Source of the DNA: Gammaproteobacteria bacterium UBA6968
Lineage (GTDB): Bacteria; Pseudomonadota; Gammaproteobacteria; Pseudomonadales; Azotimanducaceae
Direction of reading: 5' to 3'
Length of the DNA stretch: 8,653 bases
Assembly: GCA_002450255.1 (NCBI GenBank)
Contig: DJYW01000064.1
Span: 1 to 8,653 of the forward strand
The notes below the pieces were generated by a model. The model saw nothing but the letters and a program-made list of their open reading frames with translations. It searched no databases and was not told the origin of the DNA. Shown here piece by piece: positions 1-6,148 of this stretch (the stretch's first letter is position 1; every line of letters begins with the position of its first letter). A program made the translations under genes and the position numbers.

Positions 1-1335
1 AAGGGCAAAGACGCACTGATCGAGCCAAATATCCGCGCCTTGGAAATTGGCCGCGATTACGCGTTGCAATACATGCAGGCGCCGTTGCCTTTGCAAGTTC
101 GACGAACTGATGCGGTGGGCGATCAAATAATGATCGACGGTAACACCGCTGCTGCATTGGGCACCCTGTATGGTGGCGCAACGGTGTGTGCGTGGTATCC
201 GATCACTCCGTCGACATCGGTTGCTGAAAGTTTTGAGCAATATGCAAACCGATTGCGTATCGATGCCGAGACCGGCACCAAGAACTTCGCCATTATTCAG
301 GCAGAAGACGAGTTAGCGGCAATCGGTATTGTGATCGGCGCGGCTTGGAATGGTGCGCGCTCGTTTACAGCCACCAGCGGCCCGGGAATTTCCTTGATGT
401 CTGAATTTTTAGGCCTCGCTTATTTTGCAGAAATCCCTGCTGTGATTTGGGATATTCAGCGCTCCGGTCCGTCTACTGGTATGCCTACGCGGACCCAGCA
501 GAGTGATTTGATTGGCGCGGCCTACGCTTCCCATGGCGATACCCGCCATCCGCTTTTGTTCCCGTCGACGCCGAAAGAATGTTTTGATTTTGGCGCTGCG
601 GCACTGGATTTATCCGAACGGCTGCAGACCCCGATCATGGTGCTGAGCGATTTAGAGCTCGGCATGAATGACAACTTAAGTGAACCGTTTGTATGGGAAG
701 AGGGTAAGCAGTACGATCGCGGCAAGGTGCTGAGCAAAGATGACTTGGATGCGGCTGAAGTGTTCGGGCGTTATCTCGACGTCGATGGCGACGGGATTGG
801 TTATCGCACTTTGCCCGGTACCCATCCGGAGAAGGGTGCTTTCTTTACTCGCGGTACGTCGCGTAATGAATTCGCCGCTTATACCGAGTCGCCAGATGAG
901 TACGAGCGCAACATGCAGCGCTTGCTGAAGAAATGGGATACTGCTAAGACACTGGTCCCTCAGGCGGACTTGGGTGGGCAGGGCTGCACGGCAGGCGTTT
1001 TGTACTACGGCACGACAGCGTTGCCGATGCCAGAAGCGCTAGATCATTTGGCCGCTGAGGGCATCGAGTTAGATACCTGCCGAGTGCGTGCTTTCCCGTT
1101 TGGCAGTGAAGTGGCTGCATTCCTGGCGGAACATGAGGTGGTATTTGTCGTCGAGCAAAATCGCGACGCGCAAATGCGGACGCTATTGATTAACGAACTA
1201 CAAACCGCTCCAGCCAAACTGGTGCCGATCCTTTATTACGCTGGCCTATCCATTTCTGCGGACACCATCCGGGGTCAAATCAGTGACTATTACAGCGCCT
1301 CCAAGCGGGCCAGAATTACGGAGGTCAGCTCATGA
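1..1335 (+). CDS. korA: 2-oxoacid:ferredoxin oxidoreductase, alpha subunit (KorA-type), 5' partial
   Basis: This is the alpha subunit of a thiamine-diphosphate (TPP), iron-sulfur 2-oxoacid oxidoreductase, which oxidatively decarboxylates a 2-oxoacid to acyl-CoA and passes electrons to ferredoxin in the cytoplasm. The frame is open to base 1 with no stop, so the gene starts outside the window; the TTG at 40 is not the real start. Visible features are the pyrimidine-domain motif YPITPSTSVAE (from base 196), the segment TSGPGISLMSE (about 370-402), and a C-terminal Rossmann-like transketolase domain ending near VVFVVEQN. The residues before IMIDGN look like the tail of a gamma (POR) domain, so the whole protein is probably a gamma-alpha fusion of about 600 residues. 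It overlaps korB by ATGA, which fits an obligate two-subunit enzyme. 2-Oxoglutarate is the likely substrate from overall resemblance, but pyruvate or another 2-oxoacid cannot be excluded from sequence alone. Confidence 0.9.
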   Translation, partial: KGKDALIEPNIRALEIGRDYALQYMQAPLPLQVRRTDAVGDQIMIDGNTAAALGTLYGGATVCAWYPITPSTSVAESFEQYANRLRIDAETGTKNFAIIQAEDELAAIGIVIGAAWNGARSFTATSGPGISLMSEFLGLAYFAEIPAVIWDIQRSGPSTGMPTRTQQSDLIGAAYASHGDTRHPLLFPSTPKECFDFGAAALDLSERLQTPIMVLSDLELGMNDNLSEPFVWEEGKQYDRGKVLSKDDLDAAEVFGRYLDVDGDGIGYRTLPGTHPEKGAFFTRGTSRNEFAAYTESPDEYERNMQRLLKKWDTAKTLVPQADLGGQGCTAGVLYYGTTALPMPEALDHLAAEGIELDTCRVRAFPFGSEVAAFLAEHEVVFVVEQNRDAQMRTLLINELQTAPAKLVPILYYAGLSISADTIRGQISDYYSASKRARITEVSS

Positions 1336-2387
1336 CATTTGTTGCCAAGCCAAAGGTCCATCATCCTAACCTGCCATTAAACGATCTCGGTCTTACCCGG
1401 CGTGATTACGAAGGATCGGTTTCCACGCTTTGCGCGGGTTGTGGTCACGATTCGGTGAGTGCAGCGATTGTCCAGGCGTGCGCCGAATTATCGCTGCCGC
1501 CACATCGTTTTGCGAAAATGTCGGGCATCGGCTGTTCGTCAAAGACGCCGAGTTATTTCCTCAATAAATCGCACGGTTTTAACTCGGTTCACGGGCGGAT
1601 GCCCAGCGTTGCAACCGGCGCCAATTTGGCTAATCGCGATTTGTATACCATTGGCGTATCCGGTGATGGCGATAGCGCCTCTATCGGGTTGGGTCAGTTT
1701 GCACACATCGTGCGGCGTAAAATCAACATGCTGTATATCGTTGACAACAATGGCACCTACGGTTTGACCAAGGGCCAGTTTTCGGCCACCAACGATGTTG
1801 GCTCAACCAGCAAGAAAGGCGTGCCTAACCTCTATGAGCCGATTGATCTGGCGAGCATGGCTTTGCAGCTTGGCGCCAGCTTCGTGGCCCGCAGTTTCTC
1901 GGGCGATAAGCAGCAACTGGTACCTCTGATTAAAGCGGCTCTGCAGCACAAAGGTATGGCGTTTATTGATGTGATTTCGCCCTGCGTTGCTTTTAACAAT
2001 CACAATGGTTCCACCAAGAGCTATGAGTTTGTGCGTGAGCACTCGCGCAATGTTGTGAACGCCGAAGTGATTTTAGAGCATGCGGAAATTACTGCCGAGT
2101 ACGCTGAGGGCACTCGCCAGGACGTGGCGATGCCAGACGGCAGCAAGCTTCGTCTTTACAAATTAGACGCCGACTATGACCCACATGATCGGGTCGGAGC
2201 CATGACGTATGTGCAGCGTCGCCAGGAAGCTGGCGAGGTCGTGACCGGGCTGCTATACGTTGATTCGGAAGGAACTGACTGCCATACCATTATGCAAACC
2301 ACCGACCGGCCTCTGAATGAGCTGGGCGAAGCAGAGCTATGCCCAGGCTCGGCCGCATTGGAAGACATCAATCAGAGTTTTCGCTAA
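1332..2387 (+). CDS. korB: 2-oxoacid:ferredoxin oxidoreductase, beta subunit (KorB-type)
   Basis: This 351-residue beta subunit carries the TPP diphosphate-binding domain and the single 4Fe-4S cluster of the enzyme. The cluster ligands are visible as C34 and C37 (CAGCG), C68 (GIGCSSKTP) and C218 (ISPCVAFNNH), the four-cysteine pattern of the family. The TPP/Mg site is GDGD at 111-114 followed by DNNGTYG at 138-144. The start ATG overlaps the korA stop and has a strong ribosome binding site, GGAGGT at 1320-1325, six bases upstream, so translation is probably coupled. The C-terminal part after about residue 225 is an extension typical of the longer KorB proteins. No clear intrinsic terminator follows the stop. 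Family assignment is secure; substrate (probably 2-oxoglutarate) is inferred. Confidence 0.93.
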   Translation: MTFVAKPKVHHPNLPLNDLGLTRRDYEGSVSTLCAGCGHDSVSAAIVQACAELSLPPHRFAKMSGIGCSSKTPSYFLNKSHGFNSVHGRMPSVATGANLANRDLYTIGVSGDGDSASIGLGQFAHIVRRKINMLYIVDNNGTYGLTKGQFSATNDVGSTSKKGVPNLYEPIDLASMALQLGASFVARSFSGDKQQLVPLIKAALQHKGMAFIDVISPCVAFNNHNGSTKSYEFVREHSRNVVNAEVILEHAEITAEYAEGTRQDVAMPDGSKLRLYKLDADYDPHDRVGAMTYVQRRQEAGEVVTGLLYVDSEGTDCHTIMQTTDRPLNELGEAELCPGSAALEDINQSFR

Positions 2388-2612
2388 CCCCGTATTTTTC
2401 GGCGAGCCAGCCCATAAGCGGCCAGGTTTCTCCATTCGGGCGCTTGGGCCCTGTTAGTACGTTGCGGTGGCTTAATGCGGATCAGCTTGGCGAGATATTT
2501 GATATACCGGTTGGTCGCGTCTGCCTCGCTGCTACCCTGTACGAGTCTTGTCGCCGGGGTGCGGAAGGGCGAATTAGACCTTGGCGGGCTGGTTGTCAGC
2601 GGGACACCTGCC
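2388..2612. other. unexplained intergenic stretch between korB and the GAPDH gene
   Basis: No gene can be supported here. The plus strand stays open from within korB to 2617 in a frame unrelated to korB. The minus strand is open for exactly 75 codons (2611 down to 2387) with a plausible amino-acid mix, for example TNRYIKYLAKLIR. However, that minus frame has a stop directly upstream at 2612-2614, contains no ATG, GTG or TTG, and ends at 2384-2386 against the korB stop. It could be a degraded gene end, a non-coding RNA or chance. I see no strong GC hairpin with a T-run that would terminate korAB. Confidence 0.4.
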
Positions 2613-2618
2613 TATAAT
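2590..2618 (+). promoter_or_regulatory. probable promoter of the GAPDH gene
   Basis: A perfect -10 hexamer TATAAT lies at 2613-2618. The matching -35 position at 17-bp spacing (2590-2595, TGGTTG) is poor; TTGTCA at 2593-2598 is better but only 14 bp away. A TG dinucleotide at 2609-2610 is one base off the extended -10 position. Transcription would begin near 2625, giving a leader of about 79 bases. The weak -35 suggests dependence on an activator or on the -10 element, which is inference. Confidence 0.55.
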
Positions 2619-2627
2619 ACCGCGCCT

Positions 2628-2671
2628 CAGTAAGGGCCGCCGTCTGCTCGCTCTATATTTAGCCCTTACTG
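2628..2671 (+). promoter_or_regulatory. perfect 10-bp inverted repeat in the GAPDH leader
   Basis: CAGTAAGGGC at 2628-2637 and its exact reverse complement GCCCTTACTG at 2662-2671 flank a 24-base loop, with one further U-G pair possible outside. The first arm begins about 4 bases after the predicted transcription start. In RNA this makes a stem at the extreme 5' end, upstream of the ribosome binding site AGGAG at 2694-2698. In DNA the arms are about 34 bp apart centre to centre, close to three helical turns, so a two-site operator is also possible. There is no T-run, so it is not an intrinsic terminator. Confidence 0.6.
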
Positions 2672-2703
2672 GAAAGCAATTACTCGGTGATTGAGGAGAG
2701 ACC

Positions 2704-4173
2704 GTGCCGCTACCAAGTTTGAATGACTACTTCCCCGATTGGAAAGAAAGAGAAGCGCTTGCTGAAGCAATGATTCCATTAATCGGCAAACTCTATCGCC
2801 GCAATGTTGTGACCTACTGCTACGGACGCGCAATGTATAACCAAAGCGTGACGCAGCTGATGAAGACGCACCGCTATGTGCGTCAGATCGCGATGAACGA
2901 ATTATCCGAGTTTGAGAGCTATCCGATTCTTGAGGCAATGGGCCGGCTTGATCTGGGCCCAAGTCATATCGATGTGGGTAAGCTAACCATAAAATTCATG
3001 GAAGAAAGTGCGCATGGCATGGTTGATGTAGACGCATTTGTCGAGCGGGAATGTACTGCAGTCATTGGCCGACATGTACCGCCTTTGGCCGAGCCGCAAG
3101 ATATTGTGCTATACGGGTTTGGCCGTATCGGTCGCCTCTTGGCGCGTTTGTTGATCGAGAAAACCGGTAGCGGCGGCCAGCTGCGCCTGCGTGCGGTTGT
3201 CGTGCGCGAAGGCGGCGAAGACGATTTGCTTAAGCGAGCGAGTCTGTTGCGACGAGATTCGGTGCACGGCGGCTTTGGCGGCACGATCCGCATTGACGAA
3301 GAAAATAATTGTCTTATTGCTAACGGTAACGTCATTCAAATCATTTACGCCTCGGGTCCTGCTGACGTGGATTACACGGAATACGGGATTCACAACGCGA
3401 TCGTCATCGATAACACGGGGGCTTGGCGTGACCAGGAGGGTCTTGGCGAGCACCTCAAAGCGAAAGGCGCGGCCAAAGTTGTGTTAACCGCACCCGGCAA
3501 GACCGGGGTTAAAAACATAGTCGCGGGCATCAATTCAAACGCGATTACTGCCGATGACAGCATTCTTGCCGCCGCGAGTTGCACCACCAACGCGATAGTG
3601 CCGGTGCTGAAGGTCATGAATGAAAAATTCGAAGTCGTGCATGGCCACATGGAAACCGTGCATTCCTATACCAACGATCAGAACTTGATCGATAATTACC
3701 ACAAGAAAAACCGTCGTGGGCGAGGTGCGCCGCTGAATATGGTGATCACCGAGACTGGGGCTTCTTCCGCCGTAGCCAAGCTGTTGCCAGAGTTGGATGG
3801 CAAGTTGACTGGGAACTCGATTCGCGTACCGACGCCAAACGTCTCTCTGGCTATCTTGAATCTCACGCTAGGGCGGGATACGTCTGAGAGCGAGATACGC
3901 GACTTCCTGCGCAATACGTCATTGCACAGTAATCTTCAGCGCCAAATTGATTACAGCGTTTCGCCGGAGTTGGTGTCTTCTGATCTGGTGGGTAATCGAC
4001 ACGCCTGCATCTTGGATGGCGAAGCCCTTATTGTGAAAGACAACCGCGTCGTGCTTTATGTTTGGTATGACAATGAGTTTGGTTACGCCTGCCAGGTCGT
4101 CCGGGTCGCGCAACGCTGGGCCGGGATTTCTTATCCTTTGATCCCGGAAGATGTCGTAAAGATGGGGTTCTAG
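2704..4173 (+). CDS. long-form glyceraldehyde-3-phosphate dehydrogenase (type I fold with N-terminal extension)
   Basis: GAPDH interconverts glyceraldehyde-3-phosphate and 1,3-bisphosphoglycerate with NAD(P), in glycolysis or gluconeogenesis, in the cytoplasm. The catalytic domain runs from about residue 133 to 475. Rossmann loop GFGRIGR is at 138-144, catalytic C293 in SCTTN, its partner H320 in ETVHSYTNDQ, phosphate-site R374 in RVPTPNVS, and the C-terminal signature WYDNEFGY at 454-461. The protein has 489 residues against about 330-340 for the usual enzyme; the extra ~130 N-terminal residues are largely helical-looking, of a kind I recall from long GAPDHs of Pseudomonas and relatives. After the second beta strand the usual NAD-selecting Asp appears to be replaced in VVVREGGED (165-173), so cofactor preference may be altered. 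The start is GTG, five bases after AGGAG. It has its own promoter and leader dyad. Catalytic assignment is strong; physiological direction is unknown. Confidence 0.93.
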   Translation: MPLPSLNDYFPDWKEREALAEAMIPLIGKLYRRNVVTYCYGRAMYNQSVTQLMKTHRYVRQIAMNELSEFESYPILEAMGRLDLGPSHIDVGKLTIKFMEESAHGMVDVDAFVERECTAVIGRHVPPLAEPQDIVLYGFGRIGRLLARLLIEKTGSGGQLRLRAVVVREGGEDDLLKRASLLRRDSVHGGFGGTIRIDEENNCLIANGNVIQIIYASGPADVDYTEYGIHNAIVIDNTGAWRDQEGLGEHLKAKGAAKVVLTAPGKTGVKNIVAGINSNAITADDSILAAASCTTNAIVPVLKVMNEKFEVVHGHMETVHSYTNDQNLIDNYHKKNRRGRGAPLNMVITETGASSAVAKLLPELDGKLTGNSIRVPTPNVSLAILNLTLGRDTSESEIRDFLRNTSLHSNLQRQIDYSVSPELVSSDLVGNRHACILDGEALIVKDNRVVLYVWYDNEFGYACQVVRVAQRWAGISYPLIPEDVVKMGF

Positions 4174-4210
4174 GACACCGTCGGCATCCTGATTAGCAAG
4201 CTCGAACGCA

Positions 4211-4266
4211 ACGACTAAACCGAAGCCTTCGGGCGCAGTCGTCAACGCTGTAACCGCCTGCAGCGT
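4211..4266 (+). repeat. two consecutive small inverted repeats downstream of the GAPDH gene
   Basis: The first pairs ACGACT (4211-4216) with AGTCGT (4237-4242) and encloses a short hairpin CCGAA-gcc-TTCGG (4220-4232). The second pairs ACGCTG (4245-4250) with CAGCGT (4261-4266) over a 10-base loop. Neither is followed by a T-run, so they are not convincing intrinsic terminators, but they could form 3' end structure of the GAPDH transcript or leader structure of gltX. Confidence 0.35.
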
Positions 4267-4284
4267 CCTGCCGATGCAACGACA

Positions 4285-4324
4285 GCATAACATTGCATAA
4301 CATTGAACAACTTTGCACAACGGC
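4285..4324 (+). repeat. 10-bp tandem repeat, two perfect and two degenerate units
   Basis: GCATAACATT occurs twice in perfect tandem (4285-4294, 4295-4304). Two further 10-base units keep part of the pattern: GAACAACTTT (4305-4314, 7 of 10 identical) and GCACAACGGC (4315-4324, 6 of 10). The period is close to one helical turn, so an AT-rich tract is presented on one face of the DNA upstream of gltX. It could be a protein-binding array, part of an AT-rich promoter, or simple slippage. I find no convincing -35/-10 pair inside it. Confidence 0.5.
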
Positions 4325-4350
4325 TGCTGAGATTAGCGAATCTAGCAGCC
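4322..4350 (+). promoter_or_regulatory. strong stem-loop in the gltX leader
   Basis: GGCTGCT (4322-4328) pairs with AGCAGCC (4344-4350), and after a bulged G at 4329, AGATT (4330-4334) pairs with AATCT (4339-4343) around the tetraloop AGCG. That is 12 base pairs with one bulge. It ends 7 bases before the ribosome binding site AAGGAG (4358-4363). There is no T-run on either strand, so it is not a standard terminator; a role in mRNA stability or access of ribosomes to gltX is inferred. Confidence 0.55.
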
Positions 4351-4375
4351 TCGCCCCAAGGAGTTCGGAACCAAG

Positions 4376-5881
4376 ATGACTGTACGCACTCGCATTGCCC
4401 CTTCGCCGACTGGAGACCCGCATGTGGGCACCGCTTACATGGCGTTGTTCAACTATGTCTTTGCTCGCAGTCATGGCGGTGAATTCATTTTGCGAATCGA
4501 GGATACCGACCGGGCGCGTAGCTCAACAACATCGGAACAAGCGATATTTGATTCTTTGCGCTGGCTCGGCCTGCAATGGGACGCGGGTCCAGACGTCGGC
4601 GGGCCCGATGGCCCCTATCGACAGAGTGAGCGCAAAGCGATTTACCAGCAGTACGTTGATCAGTTGGTCGAACAGGGCGATGCGTTTTATTGCTTTTGTA
4701 GCAAGGAGCGCCTCGACGCCGTGCGCGCAGAGCAGCAGGCGGCGAAGCAAACCACCCGATATGACGGCCATTGCAGCGGGCTGTCTAAAGAGGAAGTCGC
4801 GCGGCGCAGAGAAGCGGGCGAGGCTTGTGTAGTACGCATGCGTGTGCCGGCAACCGGTGAGTGCGTTTTTAAGGATCGGTTGCGCGGCGCAATAACGATC
4901 CCGTTTGCGCAAATCGATATGCAGGTTTTGCTGAAAGCTGATGGCATGCCGACCTATCATTTGGCGGTGGTGGTGGATGACCATCTTATGGGGATTACCC
5001 ATATTTTGCGGGGTGAGGAATGGCTTAGCTCGGTTCCAAAGCATGTCTTGCTGTATCAATATTTGGGCTGGCCTATGCCTGAATTGGTGCACCTGCCGTT
5101 GCTGCGCAATCCCGATCAAAGCAAGCTCTCCAAGCGCAAGAATCCGACCAGCATCACCTACTACCGCGATATGGGTTTTCTGCCTGAGGCACTGGTGAAT
5201 TATATGGGGTTGATGGGTTGGTCGATGCCTGATGAGGCGCAGATCTTTTCGCTGGATGCCATGATCAAAGCTTTTGATGTCGATCGTATCTCGACGGGCG
5301 GACCCATTTTTGATCAGCAAAAACTGAGTTGGTTGAACGGCCAATACTTACGTCAATTGGCGCCACAGGAGTACGCCGACAAGATTAGTACGTGGCTGGT
5401 AAATGAATCTCGGCTAGCGCAATTGATTCCGCTGGTGCAGGAACGCGCGGAGCGACTCAGTGATTTGCTGCCGTTGGTCGATTACTTGCTGGGTAATCGC
5501 CGCGGTCTGGCCGCCAAAGACTTCGAGCACAAGTCGTTGCAGCGAGATCAGGTGGTCGCAGTTTTGCATCACACCTTGGCGGCGATGGACGAAATGCGAA
5601 CCTGGCAGCGCGACGAGCTGTTTGCACTTTGCAACGGCCTAGCCGCAGCGACTGAGTTAAAGGTCCGCGACTACCTATTTCCAATTTTTGTTGCAGTTAG
5701 TGGACGGGGTGTATCACTGCCCATTTTTGATTCCATGATTTTCCTTGGCGCAGACTTAACCCGTAGTCGTTTGCGTGATGCTTTGGAGGTGCTGCAGGTG
5801 TCTGGCAAAGAGCGCAAGCGGTTGGAGAAATCGTATCAGCAAGCGCAGGCGCGATTGGTCCAAGCAGCGCCTGCTGATTGA
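4376..5881 (+). CDS. gltX: glutamyl-tRNA synthetase
   Basis: This class I aminoacyl-tRNA synthetase charges tRNA-Glu with glutamate using ATP, in the cytoplasm. The 501-residue length fits the bacterial family (about 470-500). The N-terminus VRTRIAPSPTGDPHVGTAY contains the HIGH-type motif HVGT at 16-19, IEDTDR follows at 41-46, and the KMSKS-type motif is KLSKR at 250-254. The C-terminal half is the helical anticodon-binding region. A zinc-site-like Cys pair is present (C106, C108) with a third at C133, but the position two residues after C133 is Gly rather than the His I recall from the E. coli site, so zinc may be bound differently or be absent. The ATG is fixed by the conserved N-terminus; AAGGAG lies 12 bases upstream, rather far, below a strong leader hairpin. 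The stop codon TGA is part of the tRNA-Ala promoter. Whether it also charges tRNA-Gln cannot be told. Confidence 0.97.
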   Translation: MTVRTRIAPSPTGDPHVGTAYMALFNYVFARSHGGEFILRIEDTDRARSSTTSEQAIFDSLRWLGLQWDAGPDVGGPDGPYRQSERKAIYQQYVDQLVEQGDAFYCFCSKERLDAVRAEQQAAKQTTRYDGHCSGLSKEEVARRREAGEACVVRMRVPATGECVFKDRLRGAITIPFAQIDMQVLLKADGMPTYHLAVVVDDHLMGITHILRGEEWLSSVPKHVLLYQYLGWPMPELVHLPLLRNPDQSKLSKRKNPTSITYYRDMGFLPEALVNYMGLMGWSMPDEAQIFSLDAMIKAFDVDRISTGGPIFDQQKLSWLNGQYLRQLAPQEYADKISTWLVNESRLAQLIPLVQERAERLSDLLPLVDYLLGNRRGLAAKDFEHKSLQRDQVVAVLHHTLAAMDEMRTWQRDELFALCNGLAAATELKVRDYLFPIFVAVSGRGVSLPIFDSMIFLGADLTRSRLRDALEVLQVSGKERKRLEKSYQQAQARLVQAAPAD

Positions 5882-5906
5882 CAGCCCATACCAAGCTACC
5901 TAACAT
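5878..5906 (+). promoter_or_regulatory. promoter of tRNA-Ala(GGC), -35 overlapping the gltX stop
   Basis: A perfect -35 box TTGACA (5878-5883) contains the gltX stop codon TGA (5879-5881). It is followed at exactly 17 bp by TAACAT (5901-5906), which matches four of six positions of the -10 consensus. The bases after it, TGCGTCCCC, form a GC-rich discriminator like those of growth-rate-controlled stable RNA promoters. The start would lie near 5913, leaving a leader of about 8 bases before the tRNA. Confidence 0.75.
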
Positions 5907-5920
5907 TGCGTCCCCTTTAC

Positions 5921-5996
5921 GGGGCCATAGCTCAGCTGGGAGAGCGCGTGAATGGCATTCACGAGGTCGGGAGTTCGATCCTCCCTGGCTCCACCA
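5921..5996 (+). tRNA. tRNA-Ala, anticodon GGC
   Basis: The 76 bases fold as a complete cloverleaf. The acceptor stem GGGGCCA pairs with TGGCTCC and includes the G3-U70 wobble that identifies alanine tRNAs. The D arm is GCTC...GAGC, the anticodon stem CGTGA/TCACG with loop ATGGCAT (anticodon GGC, reading GCC and GCU), and the T arm GGGAG/CTCCC with loop TTCGATC. CCA is encoded. It follows gltX by 39 bases, has its own promoter, and is a single tRNA: I see no second tRNA behind it. Confidence 0.98.
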
Positions 5997-6070
5997 AATT
6001 ACCCGATGTCCAAGCCATCCGGCGGCCGTGCGATTATCGTAAGTCGTGGGCAAAGCGGCGAGCCAATATA

Positions 6071-6099
6071 GGCACGGCGCCCGTGCTAATTTGTTCTCT
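6071..6099 (+). terminator. probable intrinsic terminator after tRNA-Ala
   Basis: GCACGG (6072-6077) and CCGTGC (6081-6086) form a perfect 6-bp GC-rich stem with loop CGC, extendable by a G-U pair (6071/6087). It is followed by the T-rich tail TAATTTGTTCTC and a longer pyrimidine run. The tail is interrupted, so efficiency is uncertain. It lies about 76 bases after the mature tRNA end. Confidence 0.5.
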
Positions 6100-6128
6100 C
6101 TCCTTTGTCTTCCCCTTGACACTTTATT

Positions 6129-6148
6129 AAAAGCCTTGGCTTTCTTTT
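6129..6148. terminator. weak, possibly bidirectional terminator-like hairpin
   Basis: AAAGC (6130-6134) pairs with GCTTT (6139-6143) around CTTG, preceded by an A-run and followed by CTTTT. The A-stem-T layout resembles bidirectional intrinsic terminators, and it lies between a plus-strand unit ending from the left and a minus-strand gene ending from the right. The stem is short and AT-rich, so this is a weak call. Confidence 0.3.

Noticed and set aside
40..42. TTG as start codon of the first gene
   Set aside because: The frame is open upstream to base 1 and the residues before it continue a gamma-domain-like tail, so the gene is truncated by the window edge.
2339..2617. 92-codon plus-strand frame from the end of korB
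   Set aside because: It starts inside korB in another frame, has no ribosome binding site or recognisable domain, and ends in the next promoter's -10 box.
4322..4350. Hairpin as terminator of the GAPDH gene
   Set aside because: There is no T-run after the stem on either strand, and it lies right before the gltX ribosome binding site.
4523..5344. 273-codon minus-strand frame inside gltX
   Set aside because: It lies entirely antisense to a complete, well-conserved GluRS and has no recognisable domain; long antisense frames are common in such codon usage.
6116..6121. TTGACA after the tRNA as a second promoter
   Set aside because: No acceptable -10 box lies 15-19 bp downstream, and no gene follows on that strand.
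5906..6130. 74-codon plus-strand frame across the tRNA region
   Set aside because: It is a translation of the tRNA-Ala gene and its downstream terminator, not a protein.
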